Assembly: GCA_003991915.1 (NCBI GenBank)
Contig: RQTK01000003.1
Location: 1,745,778-1,809,777, forward strand
From: Elysia chlorotica
Lineage: Eukaryota; Mollusca; Gastropoda; Plakobranchidae
Reading direction: 5' to 3'
DNA: 64,000 nucleotides
Of this stretch, positions 34,453-48,900 are shown piece by piece; the first letter of the stretch is position 1, and the number at the start of each line of letters is the position of its first letter. The translations under genes were made by a program, and so were the position numbers. The notes below the pieces were generated by a model. It searched no databases. It saw only the letters and a program-made list of their open reading frames with translations, and was not told the DNA's origin.

Positions 34453-36962
34453 TGCAGTTAAAGAGACAAGCAAGAAGACACTCCACATTTACCCTGTTGA
34501 TGCTTCACTTAGAAGTGGCGCGTCAGAGGGAAATCACAGCTTGGACTGCCCAGAGCCCAACCTGATACTCAGAATCTGATGGGTCAAGCCCAAGCCAGAT
34601 GCAATAAGACTTGGTGTCTTTGGTCCCTGCTTAGTTTTAAGCTCAAAACCAGATTAAAGGAACTTTGACAGTAACAAGGTTTACCAAATTCTATACTTGT
34701 TCATACTCTTTAATAACCTAGTATTTAATTGTGATTTATAGAAATAAAATCAGTGAATGAGCATTTGCACCATTTATGTTTTTTTGACAGAGTTTTCTGC
34801 CCGTTTTTTTTCTCTGTGAACTTCAAATTACTTCATAGGACAGATATTTTCCTCTGTAAGTAAACATTAAAACAAACCAGTTGCCAGACAGCATTGGCGA
34901 CAGAGTCCAAACACTATGACTCTACACCTCATGTCTCCCTCCGTTAGACAACTGCGCTGGCTAGACTGTCTCTTTGCACAAGCTCATCTACTGACGAAAG
35001 TGGCAGCACGGCGCCTTAATGGGCTGATCGACCAGTATGCATACATAGAGTGATAAGACATTCGCATTTTGTTTACATAGAAGGCTGTTAATGATTTCAT
35101 GAGGAGCATGCTGGTTTACGATCTCTCTCCACATTAATTGACGCAAACTTGACCTGTGCTTGTGTACTTCGCAATGCCCAAGTTTTTCATAGCTCTATTT
35201 GCTGAAATCTGTGGAAATCTGAACCACTACTCGAGCCTAGCACTTCGTTACCTCCAAGCTTTTCGGCATATCTCTTCCTTAGGCCCTAGGTCCATTTATA
35301 GGCTTTATTTAGGGGAAAATAACGTCCATATGATTGTCTTCGTTATGGCTGAGGTTTCGTTCAGTTCGATGTTGTAATATGCGAGGTCCATATTACTTGG
35401 CAATAGCACGAAATTAAAAATTACAATGAATGATATATGCCATTCCGACAGCAGTGATCATTTGTAAGCATGTAAACATGTATGTGTGTGTGTGTGTGTG
35501 TAACCTGGTATAAATTTTCTTCTCACACGTGTAAATGAATTATTAGTAGCCTAATCAGTGATGGGGAGTAAAGTAGCTCATATAGAGCAGAAAACTTGTC
35601 AAGGTGGCTTCAGGTTCAATCCTCAACCAGATTTTTTTATTTTTTTTTTTTTATTTCAACATTGTTCACAAGCTAAAAAAACAAATTATGATAAGTTGCG
35701 CTGCATAAATTTCTTAACTTACCTTCTAATAATGGATTTGCTGAGTATTCACTTAGCTTATTATTTTTCATGTCAAGAAGTAATGCTAAATACATGCACA
35801 TCTACTTAAACAACCGTGCCATTATCAAATGACAAAAAATACATGCAATTAAATGAAAAGGAAAACGCCATTGTAGATTAACAAAAGTTTATAATTATTA
35901 TCACATGTCATTAACACAACTTAGTACCATAATCAAATACATAGCAAACAAGATACATTGGCTCATCTATGAAATAAAAATCTCTCACCACTCACATAAA
36001 AACTTAAATTAAAAGCACATAACCTTTTACATAATAGATTATAACAGACACCGGTGATGTTTTCCAACTCATTCAAACATTACATCAGAAAAAATAAGGT
36101 TTGAGGAAAAAAACGAAACACTTGGTTACAAATCTCATTTGGTTGAACAATAGAAATTTCATAAAAGAGACTTAGACATTTGAATTGTCTGTTTTAATCT
36201 CATTTATAAAGGTATATTTTGTAAAGATGTTATGCTTTTACCTTTTATACATATAAAATTTATAATAAGTCACTAAATTATCTTTCAGGATAAACTTATC
36301 TATCGTGCAATACTTTCGTACTAGATTATCTAACCCATACAACTATAGTATAATACATACCACACTACAGCTTACTTGTTTTTAAACAAAAATTTACATT
36401 CTTTAACAGATTTATTGGTTCTTGTATTGCATATAAATGACACAAACAAAGCTGGTATTTACAATCACACAGAAATGTATCTGAAAAGAATGCTTTAGAT
36501 TTTAAATTTGAAAAAAAGAAAACCAAAAGAAAAAAAACAAATTAACCAAAATTGATTGCCCAAAAATCTCTTGTTTTCATCCCCACTATATCAATAGCCT
36601 GTATCATATTGTTAACTCAGCCTGCCGACATCACATTCACAGATTCAACAAGCTGTATGTTTAGCTTTCATTATTTTAAACTAGAAAGATAAAAGATTCA
36701 GAAATTATTTAATCAAATTTCTAGCTCCACACTTGAATAAAGAATTGCATAAACATGGTTCTGTTTTAGTGTTTGCCTCACACAATATCAAAATGAATTG
36801 CAAACCAGAAATACTGTTAGCAAAATCCTAGTGCCTTTTACACTTTGATTTTTAAAACACATTACTTATGTACTTCAAAAAACGTTTATTCTCTGTTTGA
36901 ATCCCAAGCCTTAACAACAACAAATATTCCATACACATTTGCATTGATACCCCTTCTCATGT
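34453..36962. other. Intergenic between convergent LTO1 and PDHA1
   Basis: It holds the LTO1 3' UTR with AATAAA at 34743 and, on the minus strand, an AATAAA for PDHA1 at 36890-36885 (75 bases past its stop). A (TG)n tract lies at 35479-35502 and a tRNA-like SINE head at 35560-35650. A less AT-rich patch at 34870-35060 is unassigned. Confidence 0.6.
35560..35652 (+). repeat. tRNA-like SINE head with poly-T tail
   Basis: AAAGTAGCTCATATAGAG (A box) and TTCAGGTTCAATCC (B box) lie at tRNA spacing, followed by a long T-rich run. No complete cloverleaf is evident, so I call it a SINE, not a tRNA gene. Confidence 0.5.
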
Positions 36963-39900
36963 TCATTTTGTTGGAGCCCAGACAGTATCATCACACCCTC
37001 GCACTCTGGTATTTGCAGGAGGGTTTTTGTAGATGTATGTGTAAAGTTCTTCCAGTGGAAGCTCTGGATCTGTTTTGGCCGCCTCAGCAGCTGCTGCCAC
37101 TTCTTTCTTTATTTCATCATCCATTTTCTAAAAAATAAGTAACAAAGAAAGACATTTTTTTTTCATTTATAGTTTATCAATATAATATAAAATGTAATAA
37201 GAAAAAAATATATAATACAGTAACATATAAATTTGAAAAAAATATTGAAGTAGGGCCTGTATAAGTCTGATCGTAATGGGGGATCACTTCACCTCTCCGT
37301 TACCTGTTGAGGTCTCTTACTGAATTAAATGCCCTCATAATTAGTGCTCTAGATAAGTGAGTATTCATAGTGCGCTATCCTAAAAATGACTTTTAACAAA
37401 GTTCATGAGTCAGGTGTATCTAAACTGACATTCTCAGGTGCTCTTTTTCTTCTTTGAATGGGTATACACATGTTGAGATGAGGGGCGATCTGAAGAAAAT
37501 GAGACTTTAAAATAAAATTTAGTCTTTCAACTTTATTCTGAATACCGCAGTCTCTCGACTGTAGTTTTTGGATTGCTTGGTGACTACTTTCAGTGCCTGG
37601 TTGTCCAAGCAAGCCCAACACAGAGTGACAATGTTTCAGAATGGAATGCAGGTGTTCGAGAATGTACTGTAGATTGCCATATAAATTATATGTATCAATG
37701 GCACTCTGGTTTGATGCACTCACATAATCAGCCATTGGTTTGCAGTACTATAGGGCTACATAAACTTGCCGAAATTGTTTCAATTCTGTTGAATTCATGT
37801 TCAATCTCATAGGCTGTGTCGGAAATGAATGGTTTATTTGTGCGTGCTTGTGTCTGTTTGATTATTGTGCGTATGAGGTTAAAATAAACGCCCGGTTGTA
37901 CAATACTTGTGGCAGTGATTGTCCACAAAAGAACAGTCGTATGGGATCAACATCTTCCATGTTTGTAAGAATCTGTTCTGACTAGTGTAACTGAATATGT
38001 CCTCCGGGCTTTTACTGAGCACAAAGCAACCTTTAAACTGTCTTATCCTGTCTTGGGTGTTCAAGACTCCAGTTGCTGCCATATTTCTTAACTAATTTGT
38101 GTGTTGGACGTCTAGTTTTCTGGTTACTCAGAGATCTAAGGCATGGGCCGCATATTCAAGAAGCTTTTGGGGGTGTTTCAAAACGATACAGAGGAGAATA
38201 TGCAGATAGGGAGAAGTCATAAATCCAATGGTATCTGCAGAACAGGGGTGAAGAAACAATTGAAAAATTTAGCAGCCTGTTGGGTGTCACCACAACTCTC
38301 CTGCAATGGTCGGTTACCTTCGATCATTCCCTTAACGGTTCTATCGCCCAAGGGACCAGATAAAGCTGCATGCAATCGTCGCCTTGGCATCAAGCACCAA
38401 ATACAAGGATGGGTACCTTATGGGCCCGGCAAGCCTAGCAGTTTGCATAGAAAGATGTAGTCTCTATTCAGGAATACTTTGATCTCCCTACTTTGCCATT
38501 CAGGCTTCACGAGGCATTCTATTTAACGACATACAACGATAACAGAAATCTCTTGTTGATGTGGGTGGCCTTCATGGAAGCAATTGCTCTGACTACAATA
38601 TTCGAAATGCATTACTTTAAAGACGAAAGAGTTAGATCAAATGTAAGAACGAAAATAATTTGGTCGGCAATTTAAGTATTGTAATGTTTCTTTGCCTATA
38701 GCAACTTTGAAATGAGATGAATTAACAAAATTTTTTTCCAGATATTAAAAGACATATTTAACTGCATTTTAGTTATGTAATTCCCACACCTATAACGAAG
38801 CATATTTATGAAATAAAGTTTAAAAAAAATATAACACTTTATAAGTTGCACTTGAAAATATCTCTACACACATACTATTCTAGAGTCTCAGCGAATAGGC
38901 CAAGAAACTTACAATTTTCACTAATATGAAGACAAAAAGTAGCACTATAAAATTGATTATAGTTCTGTTCAATGACAATCAACATAATAAGTTAAAACAT
39001 GCATAACTTTGCTGATTATTCCCCCGTCAGCCAGGGTCCAACTCGGGTAAAACAGCACATGCCTTGGGAGGCGATTTATGACACCTACAGCCGACAGCCG
39101 GCTGCTCAACTAAAATGCACAGAATTGTGCGTTTTGTAGCTCTGTGTACGAAATAGCACCAAAATTGTGTTGCCATTCAAAGAAAGCATAATGTATCCAG
39201 GTGCTAAGATGGAGAAATTGGTGTTGTTTGGACAAATAAATGGTAAACAAAGATATAAATACCCAATTTTGAAAGTGCTATGAGAAGTATTAAAAAATTA
39301 AAATATGTTGTATATTAATAGACACATATTTTTTCCTTTTCTTTCATTTGCACATGTGCAGAGCTTTAATAACTTCTTATTTTATTATTTTCCACTTTCT
39401 GTTCTTTGAACCAAGAATAACTTTTGCGCTACATGGACAGTTGTCTAGAGAGTTGAATTTTTTTTAAAGAAAATAAATTGTATCAGCGTATTTAAAATAT
39501 GAAAAGTGTACCAAAATAATACGAAGGTTGCCATCCCTCCTGTGTTGATAAAGATGACATGAACAATTAAGAGCGCACTTGAAGATGGTGATTGAAGAAC
39601 GCAAATTGGAATTTGGAAACCAGTGCTTCATTCACATACTTGCTTAACAGTTCTACATGTAATTAACATCGAGAAATAAGTCTTGGATGGCATTGGTAAT
39701 AAAAATGAAATACTGAGAAGATTTAGAAAACACACCTACCAAAGTATTGATTATTCTACATTTGACCCAATGTATATTGCAAAATGAGAAATGTAAATTC
39801 TCATTGAAACCTTGGTTTTTGTTTTTATTCTTTTTTAATTACTGACGTCATCGGGATTGGCATAAGACTAACAAAATTGAATTGTTACCCTTTTGTTGAG

Positions 39901-42900
39901 AAGGTATTAAAAAACAAGAGAAGATTATTAAAATGTCACCTTTATTTCCTCTTTGGTGAGAAGACCAGCAGCTGTAGCAAGCTCAGAGAATTTTCCTATG
40001 GGGTCCCTGGTCTGGCGCACTTCTTGGATCTCATCTCTAGAGCGATAGCTGCAAAAATACAGAAAGAGGAAGATTTAAATTGGAGAATTCCAACACCTGA
40101 GGAGTGATATTAGGCCTTTTAATCATCCTAAGAAGCTTTTCAAATTGTCCCAGAAAGTTTTTTGGTTTAAAAAAAAAACACAAAAACAAACAAACAACAA
40201 ATCGTACAGCTGTGCCTTTAACTCTCACTTTTTAGCTGGTGGAATGACAATTGCAAGAAAATCTACACTATTGAGAATGTATACCCTTCACTTTTAACTA
40301 ATCTTTTTATGCACCATTTTTGTGCTTTTACCACTCAGAGAGATAAAGGAGTCACCGTTGCTGCTAGTGTAAAGTAACAACCGTCTTTGGATATCATGGG
40401 TACAATATACCTGTTACTGTGCTGAGTGCCGTAAAAAAAAAACCTCACAAACTCATTGAGAAATGAAAAAACACAATCCATCTTTCAATTTATAAAACTA
40501 TGATTTTTATTAGCTTATGAGTCTTTTTTTTTTTTTTACAATCAAACCAATTTGTCAAAAAGAAAATGATAACTTTTAAAACAAAATATGACCTCTCCTA
40601 TAACAATCAACTGACTAAAATATATGAACATGATTTTATCAGAATAACTTTAGGCGATCTCTGAATTTGATCAGTGCGGCAACAGTATAGCATCAAATTT
40701 GCTTTGAATGGTCGAAAGTCATGGGAACATATATATACAACCACCTCCAAAAAATTAAAACATTCAAAATATAAGCACATTATCACTAAATCATTATGTC
40801 TCAAAATTAATAAAAAGAGGCTGGTTTAATTTATATGATTTCTAGTTTAATAAACAAAAATTGCAATTGATCTTGGCTTCCTCAAAACATAGCAAACACT
40901 CATAAATTAAAGGAGATGTTAAATAAATAAGTTTAATAAATAGATTACAAAGCACTTTACGTCCACACTGTGTCACTGTAGGAAAATAATTTTATAAACC
41001 AACCTAGTTCCTGGGTCACTCATACTGTGTCCATGGTAACGGTAGGTAGCAGTCTCCAGGAGGATAGGCCCATTCTTTAAAACATAGTCCTTAGCAAATC
41101 TGGTGGCTTCCTTCACAGCAAGAACATCCATGCCATCCACCTACGCCGATACGAGGAAAAGGAGGCAATCATCACATTGATGTTGGTTTATAATGCTCAA
41201 TAGGAAAATAACTGCAAGAAAATCAAAGCATCGAGTTCATCCTAGGATGTACACAATTTTAGAAAAGAAAATAATTCATGACCACACAAGGTTGCTATAA
41301 CTATAAGCACAGGAAACAAAAGTATATAAATAACCTGAGATATTTCTTTTAGGCAGTGGCATTGTCTGGCCCCAGACTTGGGGCTGCAGCCCCACCCTGC
41401 TTATTTCATTCTCTTCTTCTCTCTATCTTTTTTGTTTTTATTTCTCACTCCGACCCCCCCTCTCTCTTTCAGTCTCTCTCCCCATCCCATCTCTCTTTTC
41501 CCTCTACCCCTTCTCTATCTCACTATTCTTTCTTTATCTCCTCACTTCTTTCTATCTCTCACTCCCACCCTCTATATTTCCCTCTCTCTATCTCTTTATA
41601 TTTTTCCTTCTTTCTCTCCTCTCTCCTCTCTTTCTTTCTTTGTCTCCTCCCTCTCTCACAGTGGTACAGATGTCTAAGGGTACACTATATTCAATTGTTT
41701 TGCCTATATTCAATTTTATTTAATTTTCTCAAATTAAATTCTGATCCCTTAACAAGAGCGTTGATCGTTTCTATACTTCTTAGACCATGAAAAAATGTGT
41801 TCACTGCTGTAGATGTGCAGTAACGCCAGTAAGCTATCTGGTCGAAATAAAACAGGCCTGTCTTTCCCCATCCCCAAATCCCTGCACTTGTTACTCTATG
41901 GGCAGGTATAAAAATCTGACTGCTCTAGACTAAGAACCATTTCTGTTCGGAAAAAAATGAGCATTTCTTATACCTATAGAGCTGATAAATAAAAAAGAAA
42001 AAAGTTCTTTTCTTTTCCAAGACCAGAGTATGTGTAAATCTCTAACCCCGAAGGAGAAAGAGAGAACTGGACCATAAGAGGTACAAGTCCTTTTCTTTTA
42101 CATGGGTATGTAATTATAATCCAGATCTAGAAATATCTAAGAAACTAGATATAAGTCTAAAACAAGTTCTTTTGTAAGTTGTGCACCACAACACCAGAGA
42201 TCGGGAATGATAAAGAAATGAACATAAGTTCTTATCTTTTCCAAGAGTATCTAGAACAACAAAGCGAATATCAGAGTTTCTTCTTAAGCCGCGCAGCACA
42301 ACACACTGAATTCAAAAATACAAGAGAAAGGATTTTCTGTGTGTTCGGTACAATAAAAATTTTTGCCAGATTTTATAGAGATAAATATTTCCATCCAAAA
42401 AGCCTAAGTCCATATAGGATGCAAAAAAAAAAAATGAATTTTCTATTTTTCCCCTGTCCACACTGGCAACCCACATCATCCTGTTTGTTTATTATTAATT
42501 ATATACATTCTGGACTGGAGATTTGCGCAGACTTTCAATTATCTCCGTGCCATCAGGGATCTCCGCAATATTCCAGAACTCTGGCATCCCTGTTAACTTG
42601 TTTATATCATTTTTTTGTCTATTAATAATCATACAGCTACCAAATTTGCATGACACATACTTTTTCTTTGCTACTGTATCTAATTTCAAATTTAAAAAAG
42701 TAAGCAGCCATATCGAACTAAGAAACAAATTGTTTTACCTTTGAATAAAAATATAGTTTTAGCTTAGTTTGACATACCCATATCCCTGGGACATAGTCTC
42801 CTCTCGTGTAGTAAGCTGTAGAGGCTGCAGCTCGCTCGGCTGATGTGCCCATGCCAAAGCCATTGTTTTCACAAACAAAAATGGCTGGCAAATCCCATAG

Positions 42901-45900
42901 TTTTGCTATGTTAAAGGCTTCAAACAACTGGCCCTGGTTGGCTGCACCATCTCCATAGAGAGCAATACATACAGAATCTTCACCTTTGTAACGGTGGGCA
43001 AGGGCAATACCTGCACCCAGTGGTACCTATAAAAAACAGCACAATGAAAACAAAAAATCAATAAGGAGGCAAGCTGGCACATGTACTCGTATGAGAGCAT
43101 TGATCTCACAATGTGGAGGTGCCCTGGATTTCAACCCCTACTAGTTGGATAAGTGTCAGTATAATGGACCAGTTGATATAAATCTTATAATAAACTTTCC
43201 CTGTCTCTGTATGGAAACACACAAATTGTGCCACTGTATACGATCCTCCTTGGAACCCTAGGAGACATAAAACTATGAGAGAGCTTCTCTGCTACAAAGA
43301 ACTTTTTATTTCATGTTTAACATATCACACACATTATCAGGGATGCCACTAGACCCTGGCGAAATTTCCAGAACTCGTGCATAGGGGAGAGAAGCGGGGG
43401 CTGCTCTCCTGAAGCTAAAAATTTTCAAGATTTTCGTCCCTCTGGAGAGGCTCTGAGAAGGTCTCTGAGGTGATGCCTGATTACATTTATTTAATTAAAA
43501 TTGAAGCATTACATATACTTTTTCACACTAACAGACATTTGCGGGCAAACAAATTTTGTACAACTGATTTTCTTTTTTACCACATTCCATTTAGATCTTT
43601 AGATTCTACATGTATTTCTCTTTAATTATGTTTCAAAATCTGTCTCAACAAAGCTTATTTTCATCCTACATCTGATCTATCTTCATGAATCAGAATTTCG
43701 GTAAAGTTTTAACTGAATTTAGAGTTAAATTGTTTAACAAGCAAAACATGCTGATCATCCGATACAATGCATATATCACATAAAACATCTCAGTTAGATC
43801 TCGCCTTAGATAGATCAAGATCTAGATTATTGCTTTTTTATATAAAAGTTAGCAGACTAGAGCTCATGATTATCAATAAGCTCAGCATAGTTTGGTCGAG
43901 GTTTCGTCGTTGAAATATTAAAAAAACCTGACTCAGATCAAACACACCCTAGCAGGAATCAATTTGTCGGAAAAGATGGCAAGGACTGTGTGACGAAAGA
44001 TGGACAGATCGGTATTATTCTGAAGAATAATAGATATTGATTAGATAAACTAAAGGTTGATATAGGTAACCCGGATGACGTCAACTACAGTTCCAATACC
44101 GATAAAACAATATTATGTAAATTTAATAAACAATGAAAAGACATCACATGTCGATATAAATTGCTACCTGCTTTAAAATTGCAAGGACAACTTTGCTTTT
44201 CTTTTCCGTACTCGCAAAGAGTAAATTTCTTTTTCTGCTGGAATTATTGTTGCATGATTAACTGTAGCCGCATTAATAATCAGGAACCAAATTGTTTTGC
44301 TTTAAGCGGCATAATCACCCAAAACGGCACATGTTCCAGAATAAAAGCTTATTGATTTTCACTTTTAAAATCGGGTCAAAATATACAAGGATTGACATTG
44401 GAAATCGCTGGTTGACTGTTTGTTGAGTTTGCCAGTTGAAAAAAAAAAAAAAAACTGGCCTTCGTCACTGTAGATCTAGATTTTGTGCAAGCAATAAAGG
44501 CCGAACGGCAAATAAGAACGGGGTTTTTCTCTCCAGAAAAAAATATATACTGTGGCGTAGCCAAATTTCCGACATTTTTTAAAGTGTGTTTTCCAAACGT
44601 TAGACTCAGAAAGATAGACAAGAATGAACAGAAAACACAAAACATACCAAGATAACAATATAAAAAAAACGTAATAAAAATTTTTTCCAGAAATCTCTAG
44701 AAGATAAAAATAATTAGATGTTTAAAGTAAAATACAAGTTTTTTTTATTTACAAATATTCCTAAAGTCATAAAAAAGATGTAAAACTTTCACAAAAACAA
44801 AAGCTTTATCAGATCTATCTATCTTAAAGGAGATAATAAAAAGAAAAGAAAGCATGTTACCCACCTGTGCTCCTACGATGCCATTACCACCATAAAAGTT
44901 TTTGGTGTACATGTGCATTGAGCCTCCTTTTCCAGAAGCACAACCAGTTGAACGTCCTGTAAAAAAAACCATAAAAAATATGTTTTCTTTTACTTTTAAG
45001 GCAGGTCAAGAACAAAAAAAATGTGACAGGAGATTCTGGTAGTCTTTGACAAATACAGCAACAAAAATATTTTTGACATTAACATATATGAGAAGCTAGG
45101 TTCATTTTATTAACATAGCTGACAACCACTGAAACAAAAAATGCAATTTTATACTAAACACTAAAAACTACAACCCAAAAACTAACAGCAACAAATATTT
45201 ACAATGTTATCAGAGATTGTTTTGAAATTTATATGCGTTCTATTTAGCAACTTATACATCTTTTTCCTGATTTTTATAAGGCATATGCGAGACCAGAAAG
45301 TTGAAAACATTCTAGCCGAATTGTGTTGTCACAGAGATTGATCGTTCGAGATAAGGTGCCAGACGATGATTGTTGGGTTGCACATGGTTGAGAAAAATAG
45401 TGAAGATGAAGAAGAAGAAGATATTCAAGGCACAGGGTTTGTTGTACAAACAGGTTTTTTAGACGATGTTGCACTCAATACAGTGAAAGGGCGAAGTCTA
45501 GATTTACGAACCCTGACAGCCCATCAACTGTTTATGATGTATCAGCATCGGTTATATAGATCTCGGTTTTTATTTCATTTATTCATTCCTGTTTAAAATT
45601 AAATGTAAATTGTTAGATTTTCCAATAAGATTGTTTTACGGTTGATTTGTAATATTTGCCTGATTTTTTGTCTACTAAGTTACAGTAAAAAAGTTTTGTT
45701 TGTTTTTATTTTATAAAATTGAAAAATTTGTTTACTGTAAAAAATCATAGAATCAAGGGATGGCAAAATCATTTTTATAGTCTGAAAGCCAAAGAATTTA
45801 AGGAATAAATTTTAAAAAAGGTGTGGTAATTAAAAAAATGGTGAAAAATCACACGTCCAGGGGTTACAAGTGTCGGTGGATCAAAACTTGCGTCTCCAAG

Positions 45901-48900
45901 GAATTAACACTTGTCTAACATATTAACTTCTTATAAAAATTTTTCTCTTAATTTTGTTTAGAACGCCACACAACCTCATATTGTTGGGGGTTTGCTTTGT
46001 TTCATCAGTTACCTGTTAGCTCAGACAAGACACCTTTGACAGAAACACCCCTTGTATAGGTCCATCCATGAGCTCTGTAGGCTGTAATTATAGAGTCATC
46101 TGGTGTGATGGAAGCCTCCATACCAACAGCCACTGCTTCCTATTTACAGGATTAAAAATGGTGCGGAAGAGAAAACGGTTTTATTAAATAAAATCAAACA
46201 AAAAAATTTGTGGAATGCGGAATATGCTAAACATAGTCCTATGATAGTTAAAGAAACCAAAGTCAAACGAGGAAGCACCTGGAGACACTATATATATAAT
46301 ATTTCTTTAAATATTGCTCATAATAGTTCTTTAAATATTTCTTATAATAATAAGGTGGTCCTGTATTATAAGTTTGGCATCATCTTATCTTAAACAGGAA
46401 ACAGGAAGATACTAGATAAAGTGAGGGAGTGAGATCCTTGATTTGAAGAGTTAGTTTTATTGGTGTGATCAAAATATCTTTGTTAAAAATATACACAATT
46501 CTAAACTTGTAATTGTTTATTTGGTATATAGATACTTTATGAGATCTTTGAATATGAAGACAAGTGTTTGCAATGATGGGAATCTTTAAGGTAGTACCCT
46601 ATCAGATTTGCAAGTCTTTTAATCTTCATATGTGCCTAATTCTAACACCCTGACCCCTGTGTAACAAGTATTAGAAAAAAGCAGCATTTCACATAATACT
46701 TAATAGATAATAAAGACATAAATATATTTTGTATTCACCTGTCCTGAATAAAGATGGCAAAATCCTCTTATCATTTTGGACTTGTACAAGTTAGAGGCTG
46801 TTGTCTCCATGACACGAATTGTTCTCATTTGTTTGTAGAATTTGAGAGCCTCATCTCTTGTGCATTTCACTTGAAGATTAGGACCTTTCTCAAGACGGTG
46901 TAGCTTATAAGGCTAAGAATATAAATGTGATAAATGTAAGTAAAAAAGATTCGTCATTTATAACTTAAATTATTTGACGTTTTTCACAATGGGGATGGTT
47001 TATTCATTATTTTGACACTAGTTGGGAACCCATACAATTTGTGGGGATTGTAGGATGCACAAAGCTGAAGAGTTACAGACAAGTTTCAAATGTGCTAAAA
47101 TTCAAAATTATGTTCTTCAGAATGTATAGCTAATCTATAGAAGAGATTCAACAACTCTTTCATGATGTGAAAAAATGCTTAGAGACACCATTTTAATCTT
47201 TATGTTGTTTTTTTTAATTTTTAATTTTTGTTATAATAGCAATTAGCACTTACAGTAACAATAGAAACAATGATTAAATTTAATTCTATGAAGCTCAGAA
47301 CAAGTTTACGCACAATTTGCAATTTGTAAAGGCTAAATTGTTTATAATATGACTCTCAATTTAACTGCACTATCAAAAAACATATGAATTTTTCTTTGCA
47401 CTTGGAAATTTTTGTTATTTAAATTAATTACAGTGATTTCTCACAGTTGAAAAGAAAAATACAATGGTCTAATTATCAAATACTTGGGCTTGTGATAAAC
47501 AAATCTAGTTGGTAGGAAAATCAATACAAGCAAAAAATATTTTCTTATACAAATTATTCTTAAAGTAAAACTAACCACAACTTCATGGGTCATTTCTGTT
47601 GACATGTTGCACACTTGCGTTGATCCCAGGATCCACTAAAGTAGAGAAAATCAATAGTAAAATAAACTGGTTTAAATACAAGAAAAAGTCAATACTCAAT
47701 GTGGTGCAATAACTACCAGTGATTATAATTGAAAAAGTTTCAGAGAGAGGCAATCCCATTGGTACCCATTAAACCTTACCCCTAGCTGAAGAAGAAAAAA
47801 ATGCCAACTTGGTGGATTGAACTGGCAGGATCCTTTATATCTTTTTCATTACATTTGTTTTTTGTCGACAAAAAGATTAGGATACAACAAAGAGATTGAG
47901 AAAGATATTAAAATGGCTATCTAATTTTCTAACTAGAGCTGTCACCTAGGTTCTAGACTTTCTTATTGTTTTCATTTTAGGAAAAAATATCATCTTGTGT
48001 AGACTACTTAGCCTACAATGTTTTTAGTATGGTAGCTCTCCTATGTGCATATCAAATATTTTATTTGGGTACTCAATCAGTGATGGTTAATTTCTGCTAA
48101 GTCTGTACAGACAATTAAAGCTTATTATACGGCTTAATTTTTTTAATATAAATATAGATTATTTTGAAATAACAATGTTACTTTAATCAGTTTCACGCTC
48201 ATAAAGTGTGAACTCATTTTGCATCTGTTTCCCATATAAATTTAGATATATAAGGAAAAGACAAATGGGGTTATCCCATTTTTGTTTTGCAGCATAATTT
48301 TCATTCGAAAATGATGAAAGAAATGAAAATATAATTATATTTCTGTAAAATAACCAAGGCATACAGTTATATATACTTTAATTATTAATACTGTACATTT
48401 AGCCCTCACGATATACTCATAGTCTATGTTGTTGCTTTTACTTAATTTTTTTTTTCAATATACATGTACAATATACATGCCAAAATCAAGTTCCCGAGAA
48501 AAAATTGCATTTCCAAGAGAAATATTCCAATCCCTGAATCTCAACAACACTTATACAATTTCCGATGAACTAGTATTACATGTAGGCCTAACTAGAAGCC
48601 AGTAGAAGGTGTGAGCAATGCCAAACAAAAATAACCTATTGCCAACACAGCCCCATGTCAAAATTTTTGATTCTATAGAGCGAGGGAAAGAGTTCTCTCC
48701 TTCTCTTCGGGTTAAACATCTCCAAGGTTCTCCTACCTGGTCCTTTACGCCGACTGGCCATAAGACTGACGTCTGACAATTTTATGCGCTGTCACACATG
48801 AGACAGGGCGGGGATACCATGACTTAGCCAATCGCATTAGGGTGCAACTATACCAACTCATACATGCATCCCTGACAGACACAGACAATATGTAGAGATC

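Noticed and set aside
41356-41790. 144-residue Ser/Phe/Leu ORF
   Set aside because: Low complexity from a CT-rich repeat tract.
42179-42625. 148-residue plus-strand ORF in a PDHA1 intron
   Set aside because: No recognisable motif; the sequence looks like random AT-rich translation. It lies between PDHA1 exons 6 and 7 on the other strand.
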